From the NCBI GenBank assembly GCA_040757795.1, contig JBFLWG010000019.1, forward strand, positions 1 to 17,050: a stretch of DNA of 17,050 nucleotides, read 5' to 3'. The translations under genes were made by a program, and so were the position numbers. Shown in pieces: positions 6,398 to 13,993 of the stretch. The notes under the pieces were generated by a model. That model saw nothing but the letters and a program-made list of their open reading frames with translations, did no database searches and had not been told where the DNA came from. This stretch comes from DYTO01 sp040757795. Lineage in GTDB: Archaea; Hadarchaeota; Hadarchaeia; Hadarchaeales; Hadarchaeaceae. Position 1 is the stretch's first letter, and every line of letters starts with the position of its first letter.

Positions 6398-6979
6398 ATG
6401 AAAGTTGCCGTGATAGATAATGTGGATAGCTTTGTCTACAACTTGGTGCACTACGTGGGCGAGCTAGGGGCGGAGCCGGTGGTCTTCATGAACAGCGCCT
6501 CTGTCAGGGAAATCGCGCGCGCCAGGCCCGACAGGATAATCATCTCGCCTGGACCAAAGACCCCGAAAGAGGCTGGAGTGTCCGTGGACCTGATAAAAAA
6601 ACTCGGGAATAAGGTGCCGATATTGGGGGTCTGCCTCGGCCACCAGGCGCTAGGCTACGCCTTCGGCGGCAGGATAGTCTCCGCGAAGAGGCTTGTCCAC
6701 GGCAAGGTTTCAAAGATAAGGCACGACGGGAGCCTGCTCTTCAAGGGCGTCCCCAGCCCATTCGAGGCCACCCGCTACCATTCCCTTGTTGTGGAAAAAA
6801 AGACCGTGCCGAAAGTTCTCCGCGTGACGGCTGTGACCGACGACAGAGACGAGGAAATCATGGGGCTCCAGCATGTGAAGCATCCTCTCTTCGGCGTCCA
6901 GTTCCACCCTGAGTCCATTCTTACCAAACACGGAAGAAGGATACTGAAGAATTTCCTTGACCTTGAGGTGAAAAAATGA
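6398..6979 (+). CDS. trpG: Anthranilate synthase component II (glutamine amidotransferase)
   Basis: 193 residues, a standard length for a stand-alone class I amidotransferase. It removes ammonia from glutamine and passes it to TrpE. Visible: DNVDSFVYNL at the N-terminus, the SPGPKTP oxyanion loop (50-56), GVCLGHQALGYAFGG with nucleophile Cys79, YHSLVV, and GVQFHPES with His170 and Glu172 completing the triad. It starts immediately after the trpE stop, with GGGTG a few bases before. It ends in an ATGA overlap with trpD. Archaea may use the same subunit with PabB for folate-type pterins, but none is nearby. Confidence 0.95.
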   Translation: MKVAVIDNVDSFVYNLVHYVGELGAEPVVFMNSASVREIARARPDRIIISPGPKTPKEAGVSVDLIKKLGNKVPILGVCLGHQALGYAFGGRIVSAKRLVHGKVSKIRHDGSLLFKGVPSPFEATRYHSLVVEKKTVPKVLRVTAVTDDRDEEIMGLQHVKHPLFGVQFHPESILTKHGRRILKNFLDLEVKK

Positions 6980-8031
6980 ACCCTGTGCAGGAGGCTCTGA
7001 AAAAACTGGTTGGCGGGCAGGATCTGGCGGATGCCGATGCCGCGGACGCCATGAGGTGCCTGATGGCCGGCGAAGCCACCCAGGCCCAGATCGCCGCTTT
7101 CCTCGCTGCGCTGAGGATGAAAGGCGAGACGGTCCCTGAGATAACCGCCTTTGCCAGGACTATGCGCGAGTTCGCGGCCAAGATACGCCCCAAAGTGGAC
7201 GGCACACTGGTAGACACCTGCGGCACCGGAGGAGACATGGTAAAGACATTCAACGTGAGCACGGCGGCCATGTTCGCCGCCGCCGGAGCAGGAGTGCCAA
7301 TTGCAAAACATGGAAACAGGTCCGTCACGAGCAAGGCCGGGAGCGCCGATGTCATCGAGGCGCTTGGCGCGAAAATAGACCTTCCCCCTGAATCGGCCCA
7401 AACGTGCATAGAAAAGATCGGGATCGGGTTCATGTTCGCCCCGATGTTCCACGTGGCCATGAAGCACGCTGCGCCGGTGAGGCGGGAGATGGGCATCCGC
7501 ACAGTCTTCAACATCCTCGGCCCTCTGACCAACCCGGCCGGAGCTCAGGCCCAAGTCTTGGGGGTTTACGAAGCAGGCCTCACCGAGAAGCTCGCCCATG
7601 TTCTGAAGAACCTTGGGTCCAAGCGGGCGATGGTCGTGCACGGCCTAGATGGGCTGGATGAGATATCGACCCTGGGCAAAACCCAAATCTCCGAGCTTAA
7701 AGACGGAGCAGTAAAAACCTACTCTGTTGTTCCTGAGGATTTCGGCATGAGCCGGGCGAGCGCGGACGAAATAGCTGGGAAGGACGCTGCTGAAAATGCA
7801 AAAATACTGCTCAATGTCCTGAGCGGCGAGCACGGGGCCCGCAGGGACATAGTCATACTAAACGCTGCTGCGGCGATAGTCGTCGGCGGAAAGGCCAGAG
7901 ATCTCAAGGAGGGGATGGCGGCCGCTGCCAAGGCCATAGACTCAGGAAAGGCGCTTGAAAAGGTGGTCGCGCTTGTGGAGGCGACCGGAGGGGATGCTGG
8001 GAAGCTGAGGGGGCTGGAGGCGAGCATTTGA
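6976..8031 (+). CDS. trpD: Anthranilate phosphoribosyltransferase
   Basis: 351 residues. It joins anthranilate to PRPP, giving phosphoribosylanthranilate. The PRPP/Mg motif CGTGGDMVKTFNVST has GTGGD at 83-87; KHGNRSVTSKAGSADVIEALG (Lys111-His112-Gly113-Asn114-Arg115) forms the second binding segment, and Arg in MKHAAPVRREMGIRTVFNILGPLTNPA contacts anthranilate. It overlaps trpG by 4 bases (ATGA) and has a strong GAGGTG at 6965-6970 five bases before its ATG. A helical N-terminal domain precedes the motif, as normal. Thymidine-phosphorylase-like relatives share this fold (one is encoded further on, at 12444), but the GTGGD and GNRSVTS motifs make TrpD certain. Confidence 0.95.
   Translation: MNPVQEALKKLVGGQDLADADAADAMRCLMAGEATQAQIAAFLAALRMKGETVPEITAFARTMREFAAKIRPKVDGTLVDTCGTGGDMVKTFNVSTAAMFAAAGAGVPIAKHGNRSVTSKAGSADVIEALGAKIDLPPESAQTCIEKIGIGFMFAPMFHVAMKHAAPVRREMGIRTVFNILGPLTNPAGAQAQVLGVYEAGLTEKLAHVLKNLGSKRAMVVHGLDGLDEISTLGKTQISELKDGAVKTYSVVPEDFGMSRASADEIAGKDAAENAKILLNVLSGEHGARRDIVILNAAAAIVVGGKARDLKEGMAAAAKAIDSGKALEKVVALVEATGGDAGKLRGLEASI
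8016..8020 (+). promoter_or_regulatory. Ribosome binding site supporting the TTG start of trpC
   Basis: GGAGG lies 7 bases before the TTG at 8028, inside the end of trpD. No in-frame ATG exists that would keep the conserved N-terminal helix. Confidence 0.6.
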
Positions 8032-8798
8032 GCGTTCTGCAAGCCATCCTCAAGGACGTGCGGGAGGACATTAGGCGCAGGGAGAAGGCGAAGCCAGTAG
8101 GGGAGATGAACGTAGAAAAGTTCCAGAAGCGTAGCATAGCCGCGGCCATCCAAAGCACTGCTGGCGTCCCGGTCATCGCCGAGATAAAGAGGGCCTCGCC
8201 ATCCGCCGGGAGCCTGAAGCTAGACGCCGATGTAGTTCTGGCGGCCGAGCAGATGGTCCGGGGCGGGGCGGCTGCTCTCTCGGTCCTGACGGAGCAAAAG
8301 CACTTCAAGGGGGATCCAAATTTTCTCACTTTACTCAGGGAGACGACAGGGGTGCCGCTCCTCAGGAAGGACTTCATCGTGGGCGACTACCAGATCTACG
8401 AGGCGGCTGACCTAGGGGCGGACGCCGTGCTGCTGATAGCGAAAGTGCTCGGGGAGAACCTCTGGAAACACATGGTGGTGGCGGAGGACATCGGGCTTGA
8501 GTGTCTGGTGGAGGTGGAGAACGAGGACGAGGTGGAGCTGGCCGAGTCCGTCGGCGCAAGCTTCATCGGGATAAACAACCGGGACCTCGACACCCTGGAG
8601 GTTGACCTTGGCAGGACGGAGAGGCTCGCCCCATTGATCTCTGACAGCACCACCCTCGTGAGCGAGAGCGGCATAACTTCTCCGGCCGACGTCAGAAAAG
8701 TTATGGAAGCCGGGGCGGACGCGGTGCTGGTGGGCACAGCTATAATGCGCTCGAGCGATATAGAAAAAGCCGTGAGGTCGCTAGTTGACTTGAGGTGA
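8028..8798 (+). CDS. trpC: Indole-3-glycerol-phosphate synthase
   Basis: 256 residues, a normal single-domain length (not fused to TrpF as in enterobacteria). It closes the indole ring from carboxyphenylaminodeoxyribulose phosphate. Catalytic elements: AEIKRASPSAG (Glu52, Lys54), LLRKDFIVGDYQIYEA (Lys114, the general acid lysine), LECLVEVENEDE, GINNRDL and SESGI (Glu213, Ser214), with GADAVLVGTAIM closing the phosphate site of the TIM barrel. The start is TTG, overlapping the trpD stop as TTGA, with GGAGG upstream. This suggests reinitiation after trpD and tuned expression. Confidence 0.95.
   Translation: MSVLQAILKDVREDIRRREKAKPVGEMNVEKFQKRSIAAAIQSTAGVPVIAEIKRASPSAGSLKLDADVVLAAEQMVRGGAAALSVLTEQKHFKGDPNFLTLLRETTGVPLLRKDFIVGDYQIYEAADLGADAVLLIAKVLGENLWKHMVVAEDIGLECLVEVENEDEVELAESVGASFIGINNRDLDTLEVDLGRTERLAPLISDSTTLVSESGITSPADVRKVMEAGADAVLVGTAIMRSSDIEKAVRSLVDLR
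8792..8798 (+). promoter_or_regulatory. Ribosome binding site supporting the GTG start of trpF
   Basis: GAGGTGA, which includes the trpC stop codon, ends 4 bases before the GTG at 8803. An ATG at 8801 lies in another frame and stops after two codons, so GTG is the only sensible start. Confidence 0.65.
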
Positions 8799-8802
8799 AC
8801 AT

Positions 8803-9459
8803 GTGCTGAAGGTGAAGATCTGCGGGCTGATGAGGCCGGGGGATGCTGAGATGGCTAGCAAGCTGGGCGCTGACATGGTCGGGGCAATCCTCGTCCCCAA
8901 GTCGCCGCGCAGCGTGTCAATCGCCCGCGCAAAGGAGATACTCGCCGCCGCCGGGAAGGGGGTGGCGAAAGTGGCGGTCGTCATACCGAAGGACCTAAAG
9001 GAGATCAAAAAAATGGCGGGCGAGATAATGCCCGACTACCTCCAGCTGCACCTGACGTTCCCCGCAAGGGACCTCAAGATACTGAAGGGGCGCCTGAACA
9101 CCAAGATGATCGTCGTCGTGCCGATACCGCAGAAAGTCGAAAACAAGTGGGACATCATCAACATGGCAAAAGAGGCTGAGGGGGCGGCCGACATCGTCCT
9201 TCTCGACACCAAGGGGGCCCATGGCGGAGGCACTGGAAAGACGCACGACTGGGGCTTGAGCCGGGAAATCTGCTCCAGCCTGAAAAAGCCGGTCATGCTG
9301 GCTGGCGGCCTTGCCCCAATGAACGTCAGGGAGGCCGTGAGGACCGTGCGGCCGTACGGGGTGGACGTGGCCACCGGCGTTGAAGAAGGGCTGGGGATAA
9401 AGAGCCCGGAGCTCATGAAAGAATTTATCCAAGAGGCAAGGGGGGCCGAAGTTGGGTAA
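8803..9459 (+). CDS. trpF: Phosphoribosylanthranilate isomerase
   Basis: 218 residues. It performs the Amadori rearrangement of phosphoribosylanthranilate that precedes the TrpC step. KVKICGL at the N-terminus contains Cys7, the general base, and the general acid is Asp135 in LLDTKGAHGGGTGKTHDW, which also carries the substrate Gly loop. LAGGLAPMNVREAV and GVDVATGVEEG form the phosphate-binding end of the barrel. Slightly odd: the usual D-x-V-Q-L-H-G strand is DYLQLHL here, with Leu in place of Gly. GTG start with GAGGTGA upstream. The end overlaps trpB by 8 bases. Confidence 0.93.
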   Translation: MLKVKICGLMRPGDAEMASKLGADMVGAILVPKSPRSVSIARAKEILAAAGKGVAKVAVVIPKDLKEIKKMAGEIMPDYLQLHLTFPARDLKILKGRLNTKMIVVVPIPQKVENKWDIINMAKEAEGAADIVLLDTKGAHGGGTGKTHDWGLSREICSSLKKPVMLAGGLAPMNVREAVRTVRPYGVDVATGVEEGLGIKSPELMKEFIQEARGAEVG

Positions 9460-10624
9460 CGGCAGGTTCGGGAGGTTCGGCGGGAGGTATGTCAGCGAGG
9501 TCCTGATGCACGCCCTCCTCGAGCTGGAAGAGGCGTTCAACAGGCTTTATCCCGACCAGGACTTCCAGGAGACGCTGAACCACATTCTAATGGACTACGG
9601 GGGCAGGCCGACCCCGCTGTACCATGCAAAGAACTTTAGCGAACTGGTCGGGTGTAGGGTGTACCTGAAAAGGGAGGATCTGCTTCAGGGAGGCTCACAC
9701 AAGCTAAACAACTCAATGGGCCAGGGACTGCTAGCCAGGGAGATGGGGAAGAACCGCATGATAACGGAGACGGCGGCGGGGCAGCACGGGATCTCGGCCG
9801 CAATGGCCGCGAATGTTTTTGGTCTTGAACTTGAGGTCTTCATGGGCGTCAAGGACATGGAAAGGCAGGCCAGCAACGTCAAGAGGATGCAGCTCCTCGG
9901 GGCGAAGGTCACGCCAATCAAGACTGGCGCCGGGGTCCTGAAGGACGCCGTCTCGGACACCCTGAGGGAGTGGGCGACCTGCTCCGGCACCACCCATTAC
10001 CTGATGGGGTCCACGGTCGGGCCTCATCCATTCCCCGAGATAGTCGCGTCTTTCCAGAGTGTGATCGGGCGCGAGATAATGGCGCAAATGCTTGAAAAGG
10101 AGGCGAGGCTGCCGGACGCCATAGTGGCTTGCGGGAGCGGCGGCAGCAACGCCGTCGGGGCTTTCAGGCCTTTCCTAGATGAGGCTGCCGTCAGGCTTTA
10201 TTTTGTGGAGGGCGGCGGGGAGAGCCTAGACGCCGACAACAGCGCCGCGGCATTCGTCTTAGGCCGGCCGGGGGTGCTCCACGGCGCGGTGATGCAGCTG
10301 ATGCAGGACGACTACGGGCAGGTCAAGCCATCAAAGACGAGGGCGGCGGGGCTCAACTACCCAGGGCGAGGACCTGAGATATCCCACCTTTGCGAGACGG
10401 GGAGGGTAAAGGCCGGCTATGCCTTCGACAGGGATGTCTTTGACGCCGTGAAGATCATGTGCAAAACAGAGGGGCTTCTTCCGGCGCTCGAGACTGCCCA
10501 CGCCATCGCCTACGTGCTAAACAGCAGGGAGGAGTTCGACCACGATGAGATCGTCGTCGTCAACTACTCAGGAAGGGGCGACAAGGACCTAGAAACTATA
10601 GCGAGGCACTTCTATGGAGATTGA
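9452..10624 (+). CDS. trpB: Tryptophan synthase beta chain, TrpB1-type with unusual active-site residues
   Basis: 390 residues. This PLP enzyme condenses serine with indole channelled from TrpA. The N-terminal GRFGRFGGRYVSE fits the family start, so the TTG at 9452 is used; G-rich sequence at 9440-9445 may act as ribosome binding site. Lys84 in GGSHKLNN is the PLP Schiff-base lysine, Glu106 in ITETAAGQHG the catalytic Glu, GSGGSN (228-233) the phosphate loop, and NYSGRGDKD holds the pyridine-contacting Ser. The DLLxGGSHKLNN form resembles haloarchaeal/euryarchaeal TrpB rather than the bacterial DLNHTGAHKINN. Odd: Asn302 in AGLNYPGRGPE where the family has Asp (the Asp305 position), ETAAG for ETGAG, and GSGGSN for GGGSN. 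TrpB2 is excluded by QHG, the YPG loop and overall length. Overlaps trpF by 8 and trpA by 11 bases. Confidence 0.93.
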   Translation: MGNGRFGRFGGRYVSEVLMHALLELEEAFNRLYPDQDFQETLNHILMDYGGRPTPLYHAKNFSELVGCRVYLKREDLLQGGSHKLNNSMGQGLLAREMGKNRMITETAAGQHGISAAMAANVFGLELEVFMGVKDMERQASNVKRMQLLGAKVTPIKTGAGVLKDAVSDTLREWATCSGTTHYLMGSTVGPHPFPEIVASFQSVIGREIMAQMLEKEARLPDAIVACGSGGSNAVGAFRPFLDEAAVRLYFVEGGGESLDADNSAAAFVLGRPGVLHGAVMQLMQDDYGQVKPSKTRAAGLNYPGRGPEISHLCETGRVKAGYAFDRDVFDAVKIMCKTEGLLPALETAHAIAYVLNSREEFDHDEIVVVNYSGRGDKDLETIARHFYGD

Positions 10625-11474
10625 GAAAAAGTTCCGCGAGCTTGAGAAAAAACGGGAGGGAGTCTACATGCCCCACATCTACTATGGTGACCCCAACGAG
10701 GAGTTCTCATTGGAGTTGATAGAGACCCTGCTCAAGAGCGGGGCCGACATGCTGGAGTTCGGCATACCGTTCTCAGACCCGATTGCCGACGGCCCCACGT
10801 TCATAGCTGCCTGCGACAGGGCCCTTAAGATGGGGATGACACCGCAGAGGTGCCTTGACGGCGTGAGGAAGCTCAGGGACATGGGGATTGAAGCCCCGAT
10901 TATCATGACCACATATTACAACATCCCCTACTCCGCGGGCATTGGGAACTTTCTCAGCGGGGCTGCCGAGGCCGGCGTTCAGGGGCTGATAATCCCGGAC
11001 ATGCCAGTGGAGGAGTCGGCTGAAATCCTAGCTGCTGCGGAGCCGCTCGGCCTCGATGTCATCTTTCAGGTGGCGCCCACGACAGGCCAGGGGCGGCTGA
11101 TGGAGATCATCGGCGCAGCTTCCGGCTTTCTCTACGTGGTAAACGTCGAGGGAGTGACTGGGGCGAGGGAGAGCGTCCTCCAGTCAACATTGGAGATGAT
11201 CAAGAGGGTGAGGAGACAGACGGACCTGCCCCTGATGGCCGGCTTCGGGGTTTCAATAGCCGAACACGCTCTTTCCATGGTATCGGGAGGGGCGGACGGC
11301 GTGATAACAGGGAGCGCGATAGCGAAAATCTACGAGAGTAATTTGGAATCGCCTGAGGATGCCCTTCCTGAAATAGCGAAGTTTGCGGCGGGGATAAAGA
11401 GGGCCTGCATTGAAGGCCTAAGGGCGCGCGAGATTCAAGAGCCGCGGATTCACAAACCAAGCGTTATTAAATAG
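10614..11474 (+). CDS. trpA: Tryptophan synthase alpha chain
   Basis: 286 residues, about 20 longer than usual because of a charged C-terminal tail. It splits indole-3-glycerol phosphate into indole and glyceraldehyde-3-phosphate, acting as a complex with TrpB. Catalytic residues are Glu48 in MLEFGIPFSDPIADGP and Asp59 in the same segment. IPDMPVEES, APTT and VNVEGVTGAR are the expected loops, and GFGVS plus GVITGSAIAK form the phosphate site. The N-terminal YYGDPN stands for the usual TAGDP. The ATG at 10614 lies inside the end of trpB with GAGG upstream. It ends 8 bases inside the convergent DUF1805 gene, so the trp transcript must terminate within or beyond that gene; I see no clear T-rich terminator. 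Confidence 0.95.
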   Translation: MEIEKKFRELEKKREGVYMPHIYYGDPNEEFSLELIETLLKSGADMLEFGIPFSDPIADGPTFIAACDRALKMGMTPQRCLDGVRKLRDMGIEAPIIMTTYYNIPYSAGIGNFLSGAAEAGVQGLIIPDMPVEESAEILAAAEPLGLDVIFQVAPTTGQGRLMEIIGAASGFLYVVNVEGVTGARESVLQSTLEMIKRVRRQTDLPLMAGFGVSIAEHALSMVSGGADGVITGSAIAKIYESNLESPEDALPEIAKFAAGIKRACIEGLRAREIQEPRIHKPSVIK

Positions 11475-11760
11475 ACATCTTTTCGAGCGCTTCTAGACCG
11501 CTCATCCCTTTTTTGACGCCAAGGGCTTTTGCGCCAGAAGTGACCTCGGCTATCTCCGCCTTCAGTATGTCACCAAAAGTCTTGACGCCCCTGACGATGG
11601 CGGCCGCCTGCCCAAGCTTCTCAGCGGTATCAAGGTTCAAGTAGCCGCACATGACATAGCCCTTCCCAGCTGCTATAAGCACAAGCGGCGCGCCTTTCAG
11701 CTCGACCTTGACGCCCAAAGCCTTCCCGCTGCCTATTTTGATCTCTTCTGTTTCGAACAT
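11467..11760 (-). CDS. DUF1805 (YunC-like) protein
   Basis: 97 residues, the typical length of the family. The conserved core is seen in order: APLVLIAAGKGYVMCGYLNL (about 24-43), AEKLGQAAAIVRGVKTFGDILKAEI and GVKKGMSGLEALEKM. The invariant GY-MCGYLN segment makes the assignment strong. The family is a small alpha/beta domain of unknown biochemical role, found in many archaea and in Bacillus (YunC). It follows the MarC-like gene by 9 bases with GAGGCG about 7 bases before the ATG, so the two form an operon. Its last 8 bases overlap the convergent trpA. Confidence 0.88.
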   Translation of the reverse strand: MFETEEIKIGSGKALGVKVELKGAPLVLIAAGKGYVMCGYLNLDTAEKLGQAAAIVRGVKTFGDILKAEIAEVTSGAKALGVKKGMSGLEALEKMSI

Positions 11761-11769
11761 TACGACGCC

Positions 11770-12351
11770 TCAGGGGGCCGCAAGCGCAGCCTTTACGCCA
11801 TTGATTATGAGGGCAATGGCCAGCGCAGCTAGAAGAAGCCCCGTCACGCGGGAAACCGTCTCAATCCAGTAGCTTCCCAAAGCGCTCCTGATGCGGTTGG
11901 AGAACCAGAGCACCGCCCAGCTGGCTGCCAGGGAAATCGCGGCAGCGACAGCAGTGATAAAATGGCCGTAAGTCTGGACAAATATCATCGTCGTCACTAT
12001 CACGCCAGGTCCCGTTAGCAGCGGGCATCCCAGCAGGGCTATCGCCGGGGAGTACCTGTGCTTGCCAACCAGAAAAACTCCCAGCACCAGCTCTATCCCA
12101 AGGATAGTCAGAACTATCCCTCCGGCAATCTTCAGGGAGTTGAAATCTATTAAGAAAACCTGCAGGATGTACTGCCCGAACAACAGGAAAGCGAACAGCA
12201 CGACGGCGGCCATCCCTATCGCCTGCGTCGCGGCTGAAACTCTCTGTTTGGGATTCATCCCCTTCGTGACGGAGATGAAAACAGGTATGCTGGCGAACGG
12301 CCCCATTATCACGAACAGCGAAAGTGCCGAGCTGAGTATTTCCTCGATCAT
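11770..12351 (-). CDS. MarC-family integral membrane protein (UPF0056)
   Basis: 193 residues from the ATG at 12349-12351, or 200 from an upstream GTG (12372). The ATG is preferred because it starts the protein where the family does (MIEEILSSALSLFVIMGPFASIPVFI). About six membrane helices are visible, with the family marks MGPFASIPVF, KIAGGIVLTILGIELVLG, and CPLLTGPGVIVTTMIF before the fourth helix, and GLLLAALAIALIINGV at the C-terminus. MarC was once linked to multiple antibiotic resistance, later disputed; the transported substrate is unknown. Promoter: an AT-rich TTTTTTAG element at about 12381-12388 on this strand would give a short leader to the ATG but would exclude the GTG. It pairs with the DUF1805 gene. 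Confidence 0.88.
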   Translation of the reverse strand: MIEEILSSALSLFVIMGPFASIPVFISVTKGMNPKQRVSAATQAIGMAAVVLFAFLLFGQYILQVFLIDFNSLKIAGGIVLTILGIELVLGVFLVGKHRYSPAIALLGCPLLTGPGVIVTTMIFVQTYGHFITAVAAAISLAASWAVLWFSNRIRSALGSYWIETVSRVTGLLLAALAIALIINGVKAALAAP

Positions 12352-12413
12352 GCGAACGTTCTTAGATTTCACACTAGCGCTAAAAAATGTTGTGTAATGC
12401 TTTCTTCGGCATT

Positions 12414-12421
12414 CTTAAAAA
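12414..12421 (+). promoter_or_regulatory. TATA-like element of the AMP phosphorylase gene
   Basis: CTTAAAAA has its start 30 bases before the ATG at 12444, so the transcript would begin at or very near the start codon. The intergenic region (12352-12443) also has to hold the divergent MarC promoter. Confidence 0.45.
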
Positions 12422-12443
12422 CATGCGAAGAGATTGATACCAT

Positions 12444-13982
12444 ATGAAAACTCTTACACTGAGGCTGAAGCCGCTCGACATGGAGACTGGGAGGAACATA
12501 GCCGTGATGCACGAGGATGACGCCGAATTCCTCGGACACCTGGCTGGGGACAGGATAAGGGTTGCCACCCCGAACGTCACGGTCACATTGATAGCCAACA
12601 CAACCAAACGCATGGTCCAGAAGGGGGAGCTGGGGGCTTTTGTGGAGGCTACGAGGGCGTTAGGGCTTGAAGACGGGGAAGACGTGGAAATATCGCTGGC
12701 CCCCCGCCCGCAGTCTGCCGTCGCGATCAAGAGGAAGATGGCGGGCGAGTCCCTGTCTGAGGAAGAAATAGGGAACATCATCCGGGACATAGTCTCGGAC
12801 AACCTCACCGCCACAGAACTGGCCGCTTTTGTCGTCAGCCAGCAAATCCGCGGCATGACTATGGACGAGGTGAAGGACCTGACGACGCACATGGTAAAGA
12901 CGGGGGAAAGGCTGGAGCTGAACGTGACCCCGGTGCTTGACGTCCACAGCATAGGCGGCGTTCCGGGCAACAAGTACGCCCTCATCGCTGTGCCGATAGT
13001 CGCTGCTGCCGGTTTGACCATCCCAAAAACGAGCAGTCGGGCGATAACAAGCGCCGCCGGTACGGCCGATGTGATGGAAGTTCTAGCAAACGTCAACCTC
13101 GGCATGGATGAGATTAAAAAAATCACGACAAGGGTTGGGGCCGTCCTCGCGTGGGGCGGCGCCGTGAAGCTCGCACCGGCCGACGACATCATAATCCAAG
13201 CAGAGCGGATGCTCGGCATTGACCCGAAGCCCCAACTGCTGGCAAGCGTCATGGCAAAAAAGATGGCGGTGGGCGCCGACCATGTCTTGATAGACATCCC
13301 TGCTGGGCCCGGGTCAAAGGTGGAAAAACTTGAAGACGCCCGCACCCTCTCGCATGACTTCATAGAGCTAGGCCACAAGCTCGGCATTCTGGTGGACGCC
13401 GCAGTAACCTACGGCGGCCAGCCTGTGGGATACACGATCGGCCCTGCGCTCGAGGCAAAAGAGGCGCTTGAGACGCTGATGGGGGGCGGGCCCGGCAGCC
13501 TTATCGAGAAGGCGACTAGCCTCGCGGGAGTGATGCTGGAACTCGGCGGAGCTGCCCCGCCTGGACTGGGAAGGCAAATGGCCGCTGAGTTGCTGAAGTC
13601 CGGGAAGGCCTACCAGAAAATGCGCGAGATAATAGCCGCCCAGGGCGGGAACCCGAACGTAAAGCTGGAAGACCTCCCCATCGGCGACAAGAAAGAAGTT
13701 GTGACGGCCCCAATCTCAGGTTACATCACCAGAATCTACAACCAGAAAATGAACGAGATAGCAAGGGCGGCAGGCGCCCCCTACGACAAGGGGGCCGGCA
13801 TCAAGCTCATCCTGAAAACAGGGCGCAAGGTTGAAAAGGGCGAGCCGCTCATGGAGGTGTACTCCGAGCACGAGGGCAAGCTCGAGGAAGCCTTGGGAAC
13901 AATGAAAAAGAACCCTCCGATAAAGATTGAGGGGATGCTGCTGGAAAAGATCAGCCACAGGCCCAGAATAGAACTCGGTTGA
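12444..13982 (+). CDS. deoA: AMP phosphorylase (thymidine phosphorylase family)
   Basis: 512 residues, about the length of the Thermococcus enzyme and longer than bacterial thymidine phosphorylases (about 440). An extra N-terminal domain of about 85 residues (MKTLTLRLKPLDMETGRNIAVMHEDDA...) is the mark of the archaeal AMP phosphorylases and drives their multimerisation. It cleaves NMPs with phosphate to ribose-1,5-bisphosphate and free base. The shared core contains KRKMAGESLSEEEI, VLDVHSIGGVPGNKYALI (Asp166, His168, Ser169), PKTSSRAITSAAGTADVMEVL (phosphate site) and a C-terminal glycyl/beta domain with APYDKGAGIKL. In archaea the product usually goes to ribose-1,5-bisphosphate isomerase and then a type III RuBisCO; neither is in the window. 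It stops 11 bases before the convergent thermosome gene. Confidence 0.9.
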   Translation: MKTLTLRLKPLDMETGRNIAVMHEDDAEFLGHLAGDRIRVATPNVTVTLIANTTKRMVQKGELGAFVEATRALGLEDGEDVEISLAPRPQSAVAIKRKMAGESLSEEEIGNIIRDIVSDNLTATELAAFVVSQQIRGMTMDEVKDLTTHMVKTGERLELNVTPVLDVHSIGGVPGNKYALIAVPIVAAAGLTIPKTSSRAITSAAGTADVMEVLANVNLGMDEIKKITTRVGAVLAWGGAVKLAPADDIIIQAERMLGIDPKPQLLASVMAKKMAVGADHVLIDIPAGPGSKVEKLEDARTLSHDFIELGHKLGILVDAAVTYGGQPVGYTIGPALEAKEALETLMGGGPGSLIEKATSLAGVMLELGGAAPPGLGRQMAAELLKSGKAYQKMREIIAAQGGNPNVKLEDLPIGDKKEVVTAPISGYITRIYNQKMNEIARAAGAPYDKGAGIKLILKTGRKVEKGEPLMEVYSEHEGKLEEALGTMKKNPPIKIEGMLLEKISHRPRIELG

Positions 13983-13993
13983 TATGAAGCAAA

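Noticed and set aside
9452..10624. TrpB2-type synthase
   Set aside because: TrpB2 carries a longer N-terminus, GQWG and a YHG loop; this protein has GQHG, a YPG loop and the short TrpB1 N-terminus.
12380..13387. 335-codon minus-strand open frame opposite AMP phosphorylase
   Set aside because: It is composed of low-information Ser/Ala/Met residues, has no domain signature and lies wholly antisense to a certain gene.
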